DNA of 64,000 nt from Streptococcus sp. oral taxon 058 str. F0407 (GTDB lineage: Bacteria > Bacillota > Bacilli > Lactobacillales > Streptococcaceae). Below the pieces are notes generated by a model. The model was not told where the DNA came from. It did no database searches and saw nothing but the letters and a program-made list of their open reading frames with translations. The DNA lies in assembly GCF_000235485.1 (NCBI RefSeq), contig NZ_JH378888.1, positions 403,616 through 467,615 of the forward strand, read 5' to 3'. Positions 35,383-44,535 of the stretch are shown in pieces (the stretch's first letter is position 1; the number at the start of each line of letters is the position of its first letter). Position numbers and translations under genes: made by a program.

Positions 35383-36468
35383 TTACATTAGATAAATCAA
35401 CCAAACAATGCCATAGCAAACAATAGAAGTAAATGCTGCAATCGTCATAAAATAGCGCCAGTAGACTCGTTTATCCAAGGGAAGATTACCTACAAATTTT
35501 CCTGTTTGACCATTCATAGCAAAAACGTACTTTTCATTATTCCAAGTTGTGTTTAACAACCAGACTGGATAAAGGACATACTTGGCTTTGCTATTTTTAA
35601 ACTCAACATGGCTACTTTCTGGAGTTACCATTGTAAAGCCTTTAACTGTTTCCGCAAATCTATCTTCAGTACTCCTTTTAGCCCGTTTATTAGCGTGGGT
35701 GATACTTTCTTCTGCCGTCACATCATAACGCTCGGCCAAATAACCTGCTAAATAGGCTGTTTGAAAGTCAACTGCTTTTGAAACATCAAAAGGTTCAATG
35801 GATTCCATCAAGGTATTGTCCATACTTTTAGAACCGTCAACAGGTAGATGAGAAAAGGCTAACTGACCAGAACGAAGGACAGAGTAAAATTCAGTTTGGG
35901 TGTAATTGTAATCTTTGTCACTCCAAGTCGTTATCCTAGTTGCTTTGTACTTAATATCCGCATCCGCTTCTGTATTAAATAACCAAAATGGTACGTAAAC
36001 ACCCTTTACTTCATCAATATGGTTCTGATCCTTAAAAATTTTTGGCAATAAACGCTTGCCGAGAAGATGCTTGTTAAGCGCTTCTCTGGCAGCTTTTTTA
36101 TCCAGTTTAAACGGAATAACCAACTCTGGTTTCAAATCACCTACCAGACGTTCCTTGAGAACAACTGGATTGTCACAATAAGGGCAAGTTGTCGCAGCAG
36201 TATTTTCATCAGCAATCAATTGTCCACCACAGGAATTGCAAATAAAGACGTTCAGCTGTTCATCATCCTCTTGCCATTCTGTAGCAGAATCCGTTGCTAG
36301 AGATGGCTCTGAAACAGACTGGGCTTCATCCAAATGCTCGTCCATGTGCTTGAGACTCTCCATTTCGTACTCAGAGTCACAATAAGGGCACTTCATTTTC
36401 TGAATTTTGGTGTCAAAAGATAGTGCTCCACCGCAACAAGGACATTTGTATTCTAAATTATCAGCCAT
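35383..36468 (-). CDS. TFIIB-type zinc-ribbon membrane protein (YdjG-like)
   Basis: The 361-residue protein begins with two zinc ribbons: CPCCGGALSF...CPYCDSEY (residues 9-30) and CNSCGGQLIAD...CPYCDNPVVL (about 77-100). A long soluble region follows (VYVPFWLFNTEADADI), then a C-terminal membrane helix at about 338-360. This is the layout of B. subtilis YdjG and related proteins. It lies between the SPFH protein and the TPM protein and is probably tethered to the inner face of the membrane. The molecular activity is unknown. Confidence 0.8.
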   Translation of the reverse strand: MADNLEYKCPCCGGALSFDTKIQKMKCPYCDSEYEMESLKHMDEHLDEAQSVSEPSLATDSATEWQEDDEQLNVFICNSCGGQLIADENTAATTCPYCDNPVVLKERLVGDLKPELVIPFKLDKKAAREALNKHLLGKRLLPKIFKDQNHIDEVKGVYVPFWLFNTEADADIKYKATRITTWSDKDYNYTQTEFYSVLRSGQLAFSHLPVDGSKSMDNTLMESIEPFDVSKAVDFQTAYLAGYLAERYDVTAEESITHANKRAKRSTEDRFAETVKGFTMVTPESSHVEFKNSKAKYVLYPVWLLNTTWNNEKYVFAMNGQTGKFVGNLPLDKRVYWRYFMTIAAFTSIVCYGIVWLIYLM

Positions 36469-36516
36469 GTCATCATCTCCTCTCCCGACACTAAGCCAAT
36501 CTAGAGTTGTCTTGTT

Positions 36517-37833
36517 CTAAAACGTTGACCCGCATTCAGGACAGAATTTTGGTGCCTGGCCAGAATCTGGAACTGTCCAACCACAGTTACTACAATGTTT
36601 TGCCTGATGAACTATCGGTTTTGGACTGCCACAATTTGAACAGAATTTACCTGTATTTACCGTGCCACATGAACAAGTCCAGCTATTGTCCACTGGTTTC
36701 GGACTGCCACACTCTGGGCAGAACTTCCCCATAGCCTCATGGCCATTTGGACAGATCCACTTATTGACATTCGGAGTGCTTGGTGGTGCTTGATTTTCTG
36801 TTTGTGCTTGGTTAGCAGCCTGTTCTTGTCCCATAGCAAAGAGATTTTGTGCATTCATGCCACCGCCTGCATTGGCTGCCATGCCAAAGCCCATAAAGCC
36901 AGTCATAGCTCCTGCTTCATTACTTGCGGCTGCCTTCATAGCATCTGCCTGTGCTCCAACCAAGGTTGCGGCTGCCATAGTCGGATCTTTCATAATAGCA
37001 GTACGTTGAGCCTGCTTAATCATTTCGGCATCTTCTTCTGGGAGAGTAACAGAGCCGAGTGCAATGCTAATGACTTTAAGACCACGAAGTTGACCCCATT
37101 TTTCTGAGAGAGTTTCATTGAGGGCATTTTCTAATTCTGTATTGTGGCTGACAATTTGATTCGGTCTCAATTCCATATCAGATAACTTAGCAAAAGAAGG
37201 TTGCAAGGCGCTGATAAATTCAGTTTTCAACTGTGAGTCAATTTCTTCACGCAAATACTCTCTTTCAACATTTCCACAAACATTTGTATAGAATAAAAGT
37301 GGGTCAACAATCTTGTAAGAATAAACCCCTGAGCAACGAACAGAAACGTCAAGGTCTAAACCAATCTTAGAATCTACCACACGAAATGGAATTGGGTTTG
37401 GTGTACCGAATTTATTATCAACTAATTCTTTTGTATTAAAATAATATACACGCTGATCTTTGCCAGTATCGCCTCCATAAGTGAAGCGTTTACCAATTTG
37501 TTTGAAAGTATCCTTGATAGAATCCCCAAGATTTCCTGTAAAAATACTTGGTTCGCTAGATGTATCATAAGTGAACTCACCTGGTTCGGCACAAACTTCT
37601 ACAACCTTACCTTGCTCAACAATCATCATACACTGACCATCAGCTACCGCAATACCTGAACCATTGGAAATAATATTATCACTGCCCTTAGTATTGGATG
37701 ATCGACCAGAGACCCGCTTTTGCCCCTTGACAACCATGACAGATTTGTCCATAGACTCACAATAGAAAAATTCTTTCCATTGATCGGCTAATACCCCACC
37801 TACAGCTCCTGCACCTGCTTTGATAAGTCCCAT
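36517..37833 (-). CDS. SPFH-domain protein with C-terminal zinc ribbons (YdjI-like)
   Basis: First gene of the operon, 438 residues. An SPFH (stomatin/flotillin-like) domain covers about residues 25-260, including the FYCESMDKSVMVV start and AEMIKQAQRTAI. A Gly/Ala/Met-rich linker follows. Three C-terminal zinc-ribbon units repeat CPxCGSPKP-like motifs (for example GKFCPECGSPKP and GKFCSNCGSPKP). These proteins are sometimes labelled virion core protein-like and correspond to B. subtilis YdjI, which acts with PspA. No pspA is adjacent here. RBS AAAGAGGT is strong. Confidence 0.85.
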   Translation of the reverse strand: MGLIKAGAGAVGGVLADQWKEFFYCESMDKSVMVVKGQKRVSGRSSNTKGSDNIISNGSGIAVADGQCMMIVEQGKVVEVCAEPGEFTYDTSSEPSIFTGNLGDSIKDTFKQIGKRFTYGGDTGKDQRVYYFNTKELVDNKFGTPNPIPFRVVDSKIGLDLDVSVRCSGVYSYKIVDPLLFYTNVCGNVEREYLREEIDSQLKTEFISALQPSFAKLSDMELRPNQIVSHNTELENALNETLSEKWGQLRGLKVISIALGSVTLPEEDAEMIKQAQRTAIMKDPTMAAATLVGAQADAMKAAASNEAGAMTGFMGFGMAANAGGGMNAQNLFAMGQEQAANQAQTENQAPPSTPNVNKWICPNGHEAMGKFCPECGSPKPVDNSWTCSCGTVNTGKFCSNCGSPKPIVHQAKHCSNCGWTVPDSGQAPKFCPECGSTF

Positions 37834-38549
37834 ATTGTACCTCTTTTCTTTTTATCAGTGAGCCATTAATAACTCACTTGCCTACCGCCTTTCTATTAAA
37901 TAATCCTTTCCACCTCCCATTCATTGTGATTACTGGTATGAGCGATTCTATGCATAGCGACTATTAAAAATATTGTTAACAACTAATCAATTATAACTCA
38001 AAAAAGCCCACTTAGACCCGACTGCAAGTAGCAAAACATGCGAAGGGAGTCTAAATGAGCCACTTACAGTATAATTCTAGCTGTCATCAGCTACAACTCT
38101 CAGTAAGCTAACAAGGAGAGTGTAGGAAGCGAAAGAACGACGTTAAATGGATAATTCTAATATTTATATGATGATGGTGAGGTTCTATCAGCTTATTTTC
38201 AATAGACAAACTACTCGTAAATCCTCTTAAACAGTATCTTGGACTTTTAAGCACTCAAATGCCACTTAGTCTTTATATATTATGAGTTACATTAAGCAAA
38301 TGGTAATCTATGTAAATCAGGGTCTCCTAATGATAAATCCCACTAATAAACCGCCTTACTTCAAACTCACTTTAAAATGTAATAGTTACGAATTTCTATC
38401 TTTATTTTACCTTTTTTTCTAGGATTTTGCATGTCCTATACTGAATTTTTGAAATTTTTAGACAATTGTTTCCATTATGTCTAATTAATTCTCGGAAATC
38501 ACTATATATAAAAACATGTGAAAGGATAGCCGCTTAGGGTCTACTCAGC
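37834..38549. other. 716-base region without a supported gene
   Basis: It contains a large hairpin (38000-38061): on the minus strand GGCTCATTTAGACTC pairs with GGTCTAAGTGGGCT around a 28-base loop and runs into TTTTTT, so it looks like a terminator or a structured RNA end. A second hairpin, TTAGACA / TGTCTAA, lies at 38458-38484, beyond the YrdC-like gene stop. A small GTGAG / CTCAC hairpin precedes the SPFH gene. Short frames of 25-45 codons occur, but none has a convincing ribosome binding site. It may be remnants of lost genes. Confidence 0.6.
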
Positions 38550-39329
38550 TTAATAATATTCGCCCTGACGATAGTCCCATGAGTTAAAGGTATCTGACAA
38601 GTGCATCATGAATTTATCAATGTCAAGTCCTTTACGGATCACAACTGGAGCTGGTGAGATTGAACGGGCTCCTCCTTGTTCTGGAACGAGTTTGCCCTCT
38701 TTATCAACCATAGATACCATCACACCTTGCTCATAGCGAGTTTCAATCGTTTTATCAGGCTGGATGGATGCCACGTAGTCGTCTGCTTCAATGACAAGGT
38801 CCACTGCTCCTTCAATACGTTCTCCGATACCTTCTACCTTACCTCGGTTTCCTTTACCAGATGGGTTGGCTGATGAGGCATAGACCATTTTACCTTCTTC
38901 CCACAGTTTAGCAGCCAACTGTTCACCAGCTTTACCAAACTTGATGACAAAACAGCTAGTACCACGAACGTCAGTCATAAGTTCTTCACGGCCATCACCG
39001 TATGCTTTGAGTTTTTCAAAGGCTTCTGGTTTCCATGGAAGGATACAGCCAAGGAGAATATCTTCATCCCAATGTTTTTGGTAGAAGGCTTCAATTTCTG
39101 GATTGAGTTGTGCTAAAGCGCGAAGCTCATCCATACTACCACAGAGGACGACTCCTGGTTTGTTGCGATTACGCTCTTTGGCTTCAAACTTGCGTTCAAG
39201 TCCTGCCTTATCGCTAGTCATGATGATGTAACCAACTTTGGTTGGACAAACGATACAACCGCCCTCTCCTTTTAAAATGTCATAGCCTTCTTGTGAAAGT
39301 GTTCCGTTCCATTGAATGTGTTTTGTCAT
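38550..39329 (-). CDS. Sua5/YciO/YrdC-family protein
   Basis: A 259-residue YrdC-domain protein of the family that includes threonylcarbamoyl-AMP synthase. The start at ATG 39329 (AAAAGGAAA upstream) is chosen over a longer reading to 39398, which would overlap leuD. Family segments visible are GGCIVCPTKVGYIIM, KERNRNKPGVVL and VYASSANPSGKGNRG. The sequence is more divergent than a canonical TsaC, so a t6A role is not certain. It closes the leu operon, 25 bases after leuD. Confidence 0.8.
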   Translation of the reverse strand: MTKHIQWNGTLSQEGYDILKGEGGCIVCPTKVGYIIMTSDKAGLERKFEAKERNRNKPGVVLCGSMDELRALAQLNPEIEAFYQKHWDEDILLGCILPWKPEAFEKLKAYGDGREELMTDVRGTSCFVIKFGKAGEQLAAKLWEEGKMVYASSANPSGKGNRGKVEGIGERIEGAVDLVIEADDYVASIQPDKTIETRYEQGVMVSMVDKEGKLVPEQGGARSISPAPVVIRKGLDIDKFMMHLSDTFNSWDYRQGEYY

Positions 39330-39354
39330 AGTTCTATTTCCTTTTCTATTTTTT

Positions 39355-39948
39355 CTAATCCTGCCAGTAGGCTGGACGTTGTTTTTCATAGGCAGCAATC
39401 AAATCTTCATACTGCAACGTAATACCGATATCATCCAAACCATTTAAAAGCTTGTGTTTCCATTCACTATCGATTTCGAAAGTGAATTCTCCAACTGGTG
39501 AGATGATTTTCTGTTGTTCCAAGTCCACGGTTACCTGATCGCTTGGTTGCAACTGGGCTAGTTTCTCTCTAACCTCTCTGGGCTGGACAATAGGCAACAT
39601 ACCATTATTGAGTTCATTATTGTAATGAATATCCCCAAAAGATCCCGCAATCACAACTTTAAAACCATAGTCAGTTAGAGCCCAAGCTGCGTGTTCCCTA
39701 GACGATCCTGCGCCAAAGTTGTCCCCTGAGATGAGAATACTAGCTTTTCGATATTCAGGTCTGTTAAAGACAAAGTCTGGATCTTCAGTATACTTGTCGT
39801 CTAAATAACGCCAAGCATACATGAGGTACTTACCAAAGCCTTTCTTATCAATCAACTTGAGAAACTGCTTGGGGAGTATTTGGTCGGTGTCAATGTTATC
39901 ATTCATAAGAGGAACGGTCGTTCCCGTATAAACTGTAAATTTCTCCAT
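39355..39948 (-). CDS. leuD: 3-isopropylmalate dehydratase small subunit
   Basis: With LeuC it isomerises 2-isopropylmalate to 3-isopropylmalate in leucine synthesis. The 197-residue protein has the aconitase swivel domain, with [14 protein letters not shown] at residues 19-32 and [15 protein letters not shown] around 75-89. The length is normal. It starts 9 bases after leuC. It is cytoplasmic. Confidence 0.97.
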   Translation of the reverse strand: MEKFTVYTGTTVPLMNDNIDTDQILPKQFLKLIDKKGFGKYLMYAWRYLDDKYTEDPDFVFNRPEYRKASILISGDNFGAGSSREHAAWALTDYGFKVVIAGSFGDIHYNNELNNGMLPIVQPREVREKLAQLQPSDQVTVDLEQQKIISPVGEFTFEIDSEWKHKLLNGLDDIGITLQYEDLIAAYEKQRPAYWQD

Positions 39949-39957
39949 ATCCTCTCC

Positions 39958-41340
39958 TTACTGGGCTTCTGGCATCTGCCGAACATCTACAAAACGCCCT
40001 GCAATAGCTGCCGCCGCTGCCATGGCTGGACTGCAGAGATGGGTCTTAGCACCAAATCCCTGTCTATCTTCAAAGTTTCGGTTACTGGTTGAAGCGCAGT
40101 GGACACCATCTGGAACCTTGTCAGGATTCATCCCCAGACACATGGAGCAACCTGGATCTCTCCACTCAAAACCAGCATCCAGAAAAACCTTGTCCAAGCC
40201 CAACTTCTCAGCAGCTCGTTTCACAGGACGAGATCCTGGTACTACGATAGCCGTTAAGTTAGGAGCAATTTTCTTTCCTTTGACAAATCGTGCAGCTAGT
40301 TGTAAATCGCTGAGACGAGCATTTGTACAAGATCCAATAAAGATATAGCCTAGTTCAATATCTGCTGGCTTTTGACCAGGCTCCAAGTTCATGTAATTGT
40401 AGGCTCGCTCATCATTCATATCCTTAATTTCTGGGAAGCTACTGTCAAAGTCAACCCCCATAGCAGGATTGGTTCCCCAAGTCACCATAGGAGCCAAGTC
40501 TGAGACATCCATCTGGATAACCTTATCATAGACAGCATCATCATCACTAACCAGTCTTTTCCAATCGTCTACTGCCACATCAAAATTCTTGGGAACACAC
40601 TCGCGACCCTTTAAATAGTCATAAGTCTTCTGATCTGGATTCATGATTCCCATCTTAGAGCCAAACTCGATGGACATATTGCAGATGGTCATTCGCTCTT
40701 CCATGGTCAAAGCATCAACTGCTTCCCCACGATATTCCACCACATAGCCAACACCACAGGCAACGCCGTACTTGGCAATCAAGGCGAGAATGTAATCCTT
40801 GGAATAAACTCCTTTTTGAGAAACACCAGTGAATTCTACCAGCATTTTCTTGGGTTTGACCTGCCAGAGTGTCTGGGTAGCAAAGACATGCTCCACCTCA
40901 CTAGTCCCAATCCCAAAGGCGATAGCTCCGAAGGCTCCATGAGTTGCTGTATGGCTATCCCCACAAACGATGAATTTTCCTGGTTGGGTCCGTCCTGTTT
41001 CTGGACCAACCATGTGAACAATCCCTTGCTTCTCAGAACCGTGAGCTGCATGTTCAATCCCAAACTCCTCAACATTTTCAGCCAGTTTATCAATTTGAGC
41101 CTTGGAAATCACATCTCGAATATCATAGATATTGACCGTCGGGACATTGTGGTCAAAGGTTCCAAACGTCAAGTCTGGTCGTCTCAATCTGCGACCTGCG
41201 TCTCGTAATCCTTGAAAGGCTTGGGGACTGGTCACCTCGTGAATATAGTGTTGATCTACATACATGAGTTGGGGCTGCCCCTCTTCTCCTGTGATGACAT
41301 GGCGTTCCCATAATTTATCAAAAATCGATTTTCCTGCCAT
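39958..41340 (-). CDS. leuC: 3-isopropylmalate dehydratase large subunit
   Basis: Iron-sulphur catalytic subunit, 460 residues. Cluster cysteines are in [10 protein letters not shown] (about residue 340) and [13 protein letters not shown] (about 402-405). The aconitase motifs [14 protein letters not shown] and [16 protein letters not shown] are present. It lies three bases after the inserted DUF1294 gene and upstream of leuD. All features are those of a functional enzyme of leucine biosynthesis. Confidence 0.97.
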   Translation of the reverse strand: MAGKSIFDKLWERHVITGEEGQPQLMYVDQHYIHEVTSPQAFQGLRDAGRRLRRPDLTFGTFDHNVPTVNIYDIRDVISKAQIDKLAENVEEFGIEHAAHGSEKQGIVHMVGPETGRTQPGKFIVCGDSHTATHGAFGAIAFGIGTSEVEHVFATQTLWQVKPKKMLVEFTGVSQKGVYSKDYILALIAKYGVACGVGYVVEYRGEAVDALTMEERMTICNMSIEFGSKMGIMNPDQKTYDYLKGRECVPKNFDVAVDDWKRLVSDDDAVYDKVIQMDVSDLAPMVTWGTNPAMGVDFDSSFPEIKDMNDERAYNYMNLEPGQKPADIELGYIFIGSCTNARLSDLQLAARFVKGKKIAPNLTAIVVPGSRPVKRAAEKLGLDKVFLDAGFEWRDPGCSMCLGMNPDKVPDGVHCASTSNRNFEDRQGFGAKTHLCSPAMAAAAAIAGRFVDVRQMPEAQ

Positions 41341-41343
41341 TCA

Positions 41344-41613
41344 TTACCTCCAAATGAAATATATGGCTACTAATGTGGTCACCATCCCAAGAAACCAAAT
41401 CGTTTTAAAATACCATTTTCGAGTCTTGTGGTGAAAGGTGATTCCTGCTAACCAAGCACCAAATCCACCACAGACAAGAGCCATAGTCAAGAGAATTTTC
41501 TCTGGGATGCGCCAGGCACCTCTCCTTGCCTTTGATTTGTCAATTCCATAAATGATGAAAATTATGACATTCCAAATCAAAAGGACTAGAGTAATTTTTT
41601 CATCTAACTTCAT
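41344..41613 (-). CDS. DUF1294-family small membrane protein within the leu operon
   Basis: An 89-residue membrane protein with three hydrophobic segments and a conserved YGIDKSKARRGAWRIPEKILL block followed by GGFGAWLAG and FHHKTRKWYF, typical of DUF1294. The function is unknown. Its start overlaps the leuB stop by four bases, and leuC begins three bases after its own stop, so it is fully embedded in the leucine operon and must be cotranscribed. This position may only reflect an ancient insertion. Confidence 0.88.
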   Translation of the reverse strand: MKLDEKITLVLLIWNVIIFIIYGIDKSKARRGAWRIPEKILLTMALVCGGFGAWLAGITFHHKTRKWYFKTIWFLGMVTTLVAIYFIWR

Positions 41614-42647
41614 AACCTTGCAATAATAGCTTCCGTCATTTCCTTGGTCGAAGCCTGACCTCCTATATCTCTTGTTAAAATGCCCGCTGCCAAACTGGCT
41701 TCCACTGCATGTTCGATACGCTCCGCATCCTCAAAACGTCCAAAACTATCTCTCAGCATCATGGCCACTGATAAAATCATGGAAATAGGATTAGCAATTC
41801 CTTGACCTGCAATATCAGGCGCTGAACCGTGAATGGGCTCATATAGACTTGGTCCATTTTCAGAATGACTGGCTGATGGCATGACCCCAAGTGTGCCAGA
41901 TAGAACGCTTGATTCATCCGAGAGAATATCTCCGAAAAGATTCTCCGTCACGATAACATCAAACTTGGCAGGATTGGTAATCATGAGCATAGCAGCTGAG
42001 TCCACCAACTGGTGTTCCAAGGTTACATCTGGGAAATCCTGTGCGACCTCCTCAGCAACTCTGCGCCAGAGTTTTGATGTCGCTAGAACATTTTGCTTAT
42101 CGATGCTGGTAACGATTTTTCTCCGATTTCTTGCGATTTCAAAGGCCTTGCGAAGAATTCTCTCCACTTCCTCATAGCTGTAGTCGTTGATATCACGCGC
42201 TTTTCGCTCTTCAAGAATATGATCCCCAAAGTAAATCCCGCCTGTCAACTCACGCACCACGACAAAGTCTACCCCAGCAATTCGTTCTGGTTTGAGTGGT
42301 GACAAATGCTTGAGACTCTCAAAAATCTTGACGGGGCGAATATTGGCATAGAGATTGAGTTCCTTACGAAGAGCCAGCAAGCCTTGTTCAGGCCGAACCA
42401 CTGTCTCATCATACTGGGGACTACCGATAGCCGCTAGGAGAATTGCATCTGCTTCCCTACTTGCTTTGAGTGTTTCATCAGGTAAGGGATGTCCTACTGC
42501 ATCAATACCTGCACCTCCAAAGGGGCGTCTGTCTACTTCATAGACAAATCCTGTTTTTTCAGCTAGAGCCTCCAGAACCTCCAAACCAGCTTCCATAATT
42601 TCTGGACCGATTCCATCCCCTGCTAGAGCTACTATTTTCTTTGTCAT
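41610..42647 (-). CDS. leuB: 3-isopropylmalate dehydrogenase
   Basis: NAD-dependent oxidative decarboxylation of 3-isopropylmalate, third step of leucine synthesis. The 345-residue isocitrate/isopropylmalate dehydrogenase family protein shows GDGIGPEIM at residues 10-18, the RELTGGIYFG substrate segment (about 132-141) and NLFGDILSDESSVLSGTLG with EPIHGSAPDIAG further on. It starts 12 bases after leuA. Length and motifs are normal. Confidence 0.97.
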   Translation of the reverse strand: MTKKIVALAGDGIGPEIMEAGLEVLEALAEKTGFVYEVDRRPFGGAGIDAVGHPLPDETLKASREADAILLAAIGSPQYDETVVRPEQGLLALRKELNLYANIRPVKIFESLKHLSPLKPERIAGVDFVVVRELTGGIYFGDHILEERKARDINDYSYEEVERILRKAFEIARNRRKIVTSIDKQNVLATSKLWRRVAEEVAQDFPDVTLEHQLVDSAAMLMITNPAKFDVIVTENLFGDILSDESSVLSGTLGVMPSASHSENGPSLYEPIHGSAPDIAGQGIANPISMILSVAMMLRDSFGRFEDAERIEHAVEASLAAGILTRDIGGQASTKEMTEAIIARL

Positions 42648-42658
42648 AGCCTTCTCCT

Positions 42659-44221
42659 TTACACACTAGGCATGTCTCGGTAGGAAACGCTGTACCCCAT
42701 CTCACCAGCATTCTCTTTTTGAACAAAGGTATTGGCATTGATGTAGGCAATAGCTGAAGCCTTCAGTACATCGAAATCAATCCCTGCTGCGTTAAAGATG
42801 GTCTCTGTATCTCTGTTTTCAACAGTCACCAAAACCCGAGCCTGGGCATCGATCCCATCTGTCACCGCATCGATAGTGTAGGATACCAAGCGAACAGATT
42901 GATTGAAGAACTTGTCAATGGCGTTAAAGATAGCCTCAACAGAACCTTGTCCTGTCGCATTAAACTCAACCTTCTCACCATCCATATTGGCTAGACTGAC
43001 GAGTGCTTCGATGTCATTATCTGCATGAGTTTGCAGTTGTAAATCATCAAAGTGGAATCCTTCTGGGTTTTCAACCATGGTTCCAGCTACCAGAGCACGA
43101 ATATCTGCATCTGTGATTTCTTGTTTCTTATCAGCTAGTGCCTTGAACTTAGCAAAGAGTGGTTTGATATCCTCTTCTGTAAAATCTAGGGCCAGTTCTC
43201 TTAGTTTTTCAACAAAGGCATGGCGACCTGACAATTTACCAAGCGGAAGACTATTACTCTTAACACCAACCAATTCAGGTGTGATGATTTCATAGGTAAG
43301 AGGATTTTTAAGAACTCCATCTTGGTGAATACCAGACTCGTGAGAGAAGGCATTGCCACCAACGACAGCCTTGTTTTTAGGAACTGGAATACCAGAGAAG
43401 CGAGAAACCATTTCTGACGTATTCATTGTTTCATCCAAAATAATATCACTAGTTGCTTGGAAGAAATCCTCACGAATCTTCAAAGCAACAGCTACTTCTT
43501 CAAGAGCAACATTACCTGCGCGTTCACCGATACCATTAATAGTTCCCTGGACACGTCCAGCACCGTGTTTAATTGCTGTCAAAGTATTTGCAGTTGCCAT
43601 ACCGAGATCATCGTGACAGTGAACACCAAAGACAACTTTATGATCTGATTTAATATTTTCAGTCAAGTGATCAAAGATGCGCGCAAACTCTTCTGGAGTC
43701 GTAAAGCCAACTGTGTCAGGGATATTGATATAAGATGCACCTGCATCGACCGCTGTTTGAACGACTTGTAAGAGGAAATCCAACTCTGTTCTAGTCGCAT
43801 CTTCAGGAGAGAACTCGACAACCTCAAACTTAGAACGTGCATAAGAAACATGCTCCTTAATAGCTTCTAAAATCTCTTCCTTGCTCTTATTGAGTTTATA
43901 CTTGCGGTGAATCGGACTGGTAGCGATAAAGACATGAATTTGAGGATACTTGGCATCCTTAAGAGCCTCATAACAAGCATCAATATCAGATTTTACAGAA
44001 CGAGCTAATCCTGTCACTGCTGTTTTTTTCATGGCTCTAGCAATTTCTTGAACAGCTATAAATGAATCTGGACTAGCAGCCGGAAAACCAGCTTCAATTA
44101 CAGAAATTCCCCATTTCTCCAGCTGTCTTGCAATAGAAACTTTTTCCTTTATTGAGAAGTTAACACCAGGTGTTTGTTCCCCATCACGAAGGCTTGTATC
44201 AAAAAATTCAACTTTACGCAT
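42659..44221 (-). CDS. leuA: 2-isopropylmalate synthase
   Basis: Committed step of leucine synthesis: acetyl-CoA plus 2-ketoisovalerate to 2-isopropylmalate. The 520-residue protein has the catalytic TIM-barrel signature FFDTSLRDGEQTPG at residues 5-18, GVHCHDDLGMATANTL around 200-215, and a C-terminal leucine-sensing LeuA dimerisation domain (about 390-510). It is the first gene of the operon, preceded by an attenuator and leader peptide, so transcription depends on leucine supply as well as feedback on the enzyme. Confidence 0.97.
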   Translation of the reverse strand: MRKVEFFDTSLRDGEQTPGVNFSIKEKVSIARQLEKWGISVIEAGFPAASPDSFIAVQEIARAMKKTAVTGLARSVKSDIDACYEALKDAKYPQIHVFIATSPIHRKYKLNKSKEEILEAIKEHVSYARSKFEVVEFSPEDATRTELDFLLQVVQTAVDAGASYINIPDTVGFTTPEEFARIFDHLTENIKSDHKVVFGVHCHDDLGMATANTLTAIKHGAGRVQGTINGIGERAGNVALEEVAVALKIREDFFQATSDIILDETMNTSEMVSRFSGIPVPKNKAVVGGNAFSHESGIHQDGVLKNPLTYEIITPELVGVKSNSLPLGKLSGRHAFVEKLRELALDFTEEDIKPLFAKFKALADKKQEITDADIRALVAGTMVENPEGFHFDDLQLQTHADNDIEALVSLANMDGEKVEFNATGQGSVEAIFNAIDKFFNQSVRLVSYTIDAVTDGIDAQARVLVTVENRDTETIFNAAGIDFDVLKASAIAYINANTFVQKENAGEMGYSVSYRDMPSV

Positions 44222-44250
44222 AAGATTTCCCCTTTTCCAAATGTGGTTTT

Positions 44251-44304
44251 AAAAAAACATCTCGCTCAGAAACCCAAGCGAGATGTTGATTTACTCCCGC
44301 TTGG
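44251..44304 (-). promoter_or_regulatory. leucine attenuator: terminator and antiterminator
   Basis: Terminator on the minus strand ACATCTCGCT / AGCGAGATGT (44257-44286), followed by TTTTTTT. Competing antiterminator: CCAAGCGGGAG (44294-44304) can pair with CTCGCTTGG (44274-44282), which takes the 5' arm of the terminator. With the leader peptide upstream this is a classic ribosome-mediated attenuation design. Confidence 0.9.
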
Positions 44305-44332
44305 TAAGCCAAACAGGACTAATGCTTCTGCA

Positions 44333-44386
44333 CTAGCCCGAGTACCTCAACAACAAAGCAAATTGATTAAACTTAGCTGTTTTCAT
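44333..44386 (-). CDS. leu operon leader peptide
   Basis: ATG 44386, with AAGGAG upstream, opens a 17-codon frame, MKTAKFNQFALLLRYSG. Three successive TTG leucine codons are in its second half. Its stop lies about 30 bases before the antiterminator arm. Scarce charged tRNA-Leu should stall the ribosome there and favour antitermination. It has no other expected function. Confidence 0.9.
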   Translation of the reverse strand: MKTAKFNQFALLLRYSG

Positions 44387-44422
44387 GTTTGACTTTCTCC
44401 TTCGTTTGATATCTTGTTTAGT

Positions 44423-44451
44423 ATTTTAGCATAGGAAAAATCTCTTGTCAA
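44423..44451 (-). promoter_or_regulatory. leu operon promoter
   Basis: TTGACA (44446-44451), 17-base spacer, TAAAAT (44423-44428) on the minus strand, about 37 bases before the leader peptide start. Confidence 0.88.
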
Positions 44452-44535
44452 GAAAAAATCCAATATTTTCTGAAAATTTCTTCAGTAAAGAATATTTTGC
44501 TAATTGAAAGTATTTGAAAATTCAAGCGAACTTCT

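Noticed and set aside
37900-37960. A 16-codon frame (MNGRWKGLFNRKAVGK) upstream of the SPFH gene
   Set aside because: It has no ribosome binding site in front, and its GGAGG lies inside the frame. No promoter could be placed with confidence.
38150-38290. Short frames in the gap upstream of the YrdC-like gene region on both strands
   Set aside because: At most 25-45 codons, no ribosome binding site, no recognised family, and poor base composition for coding.
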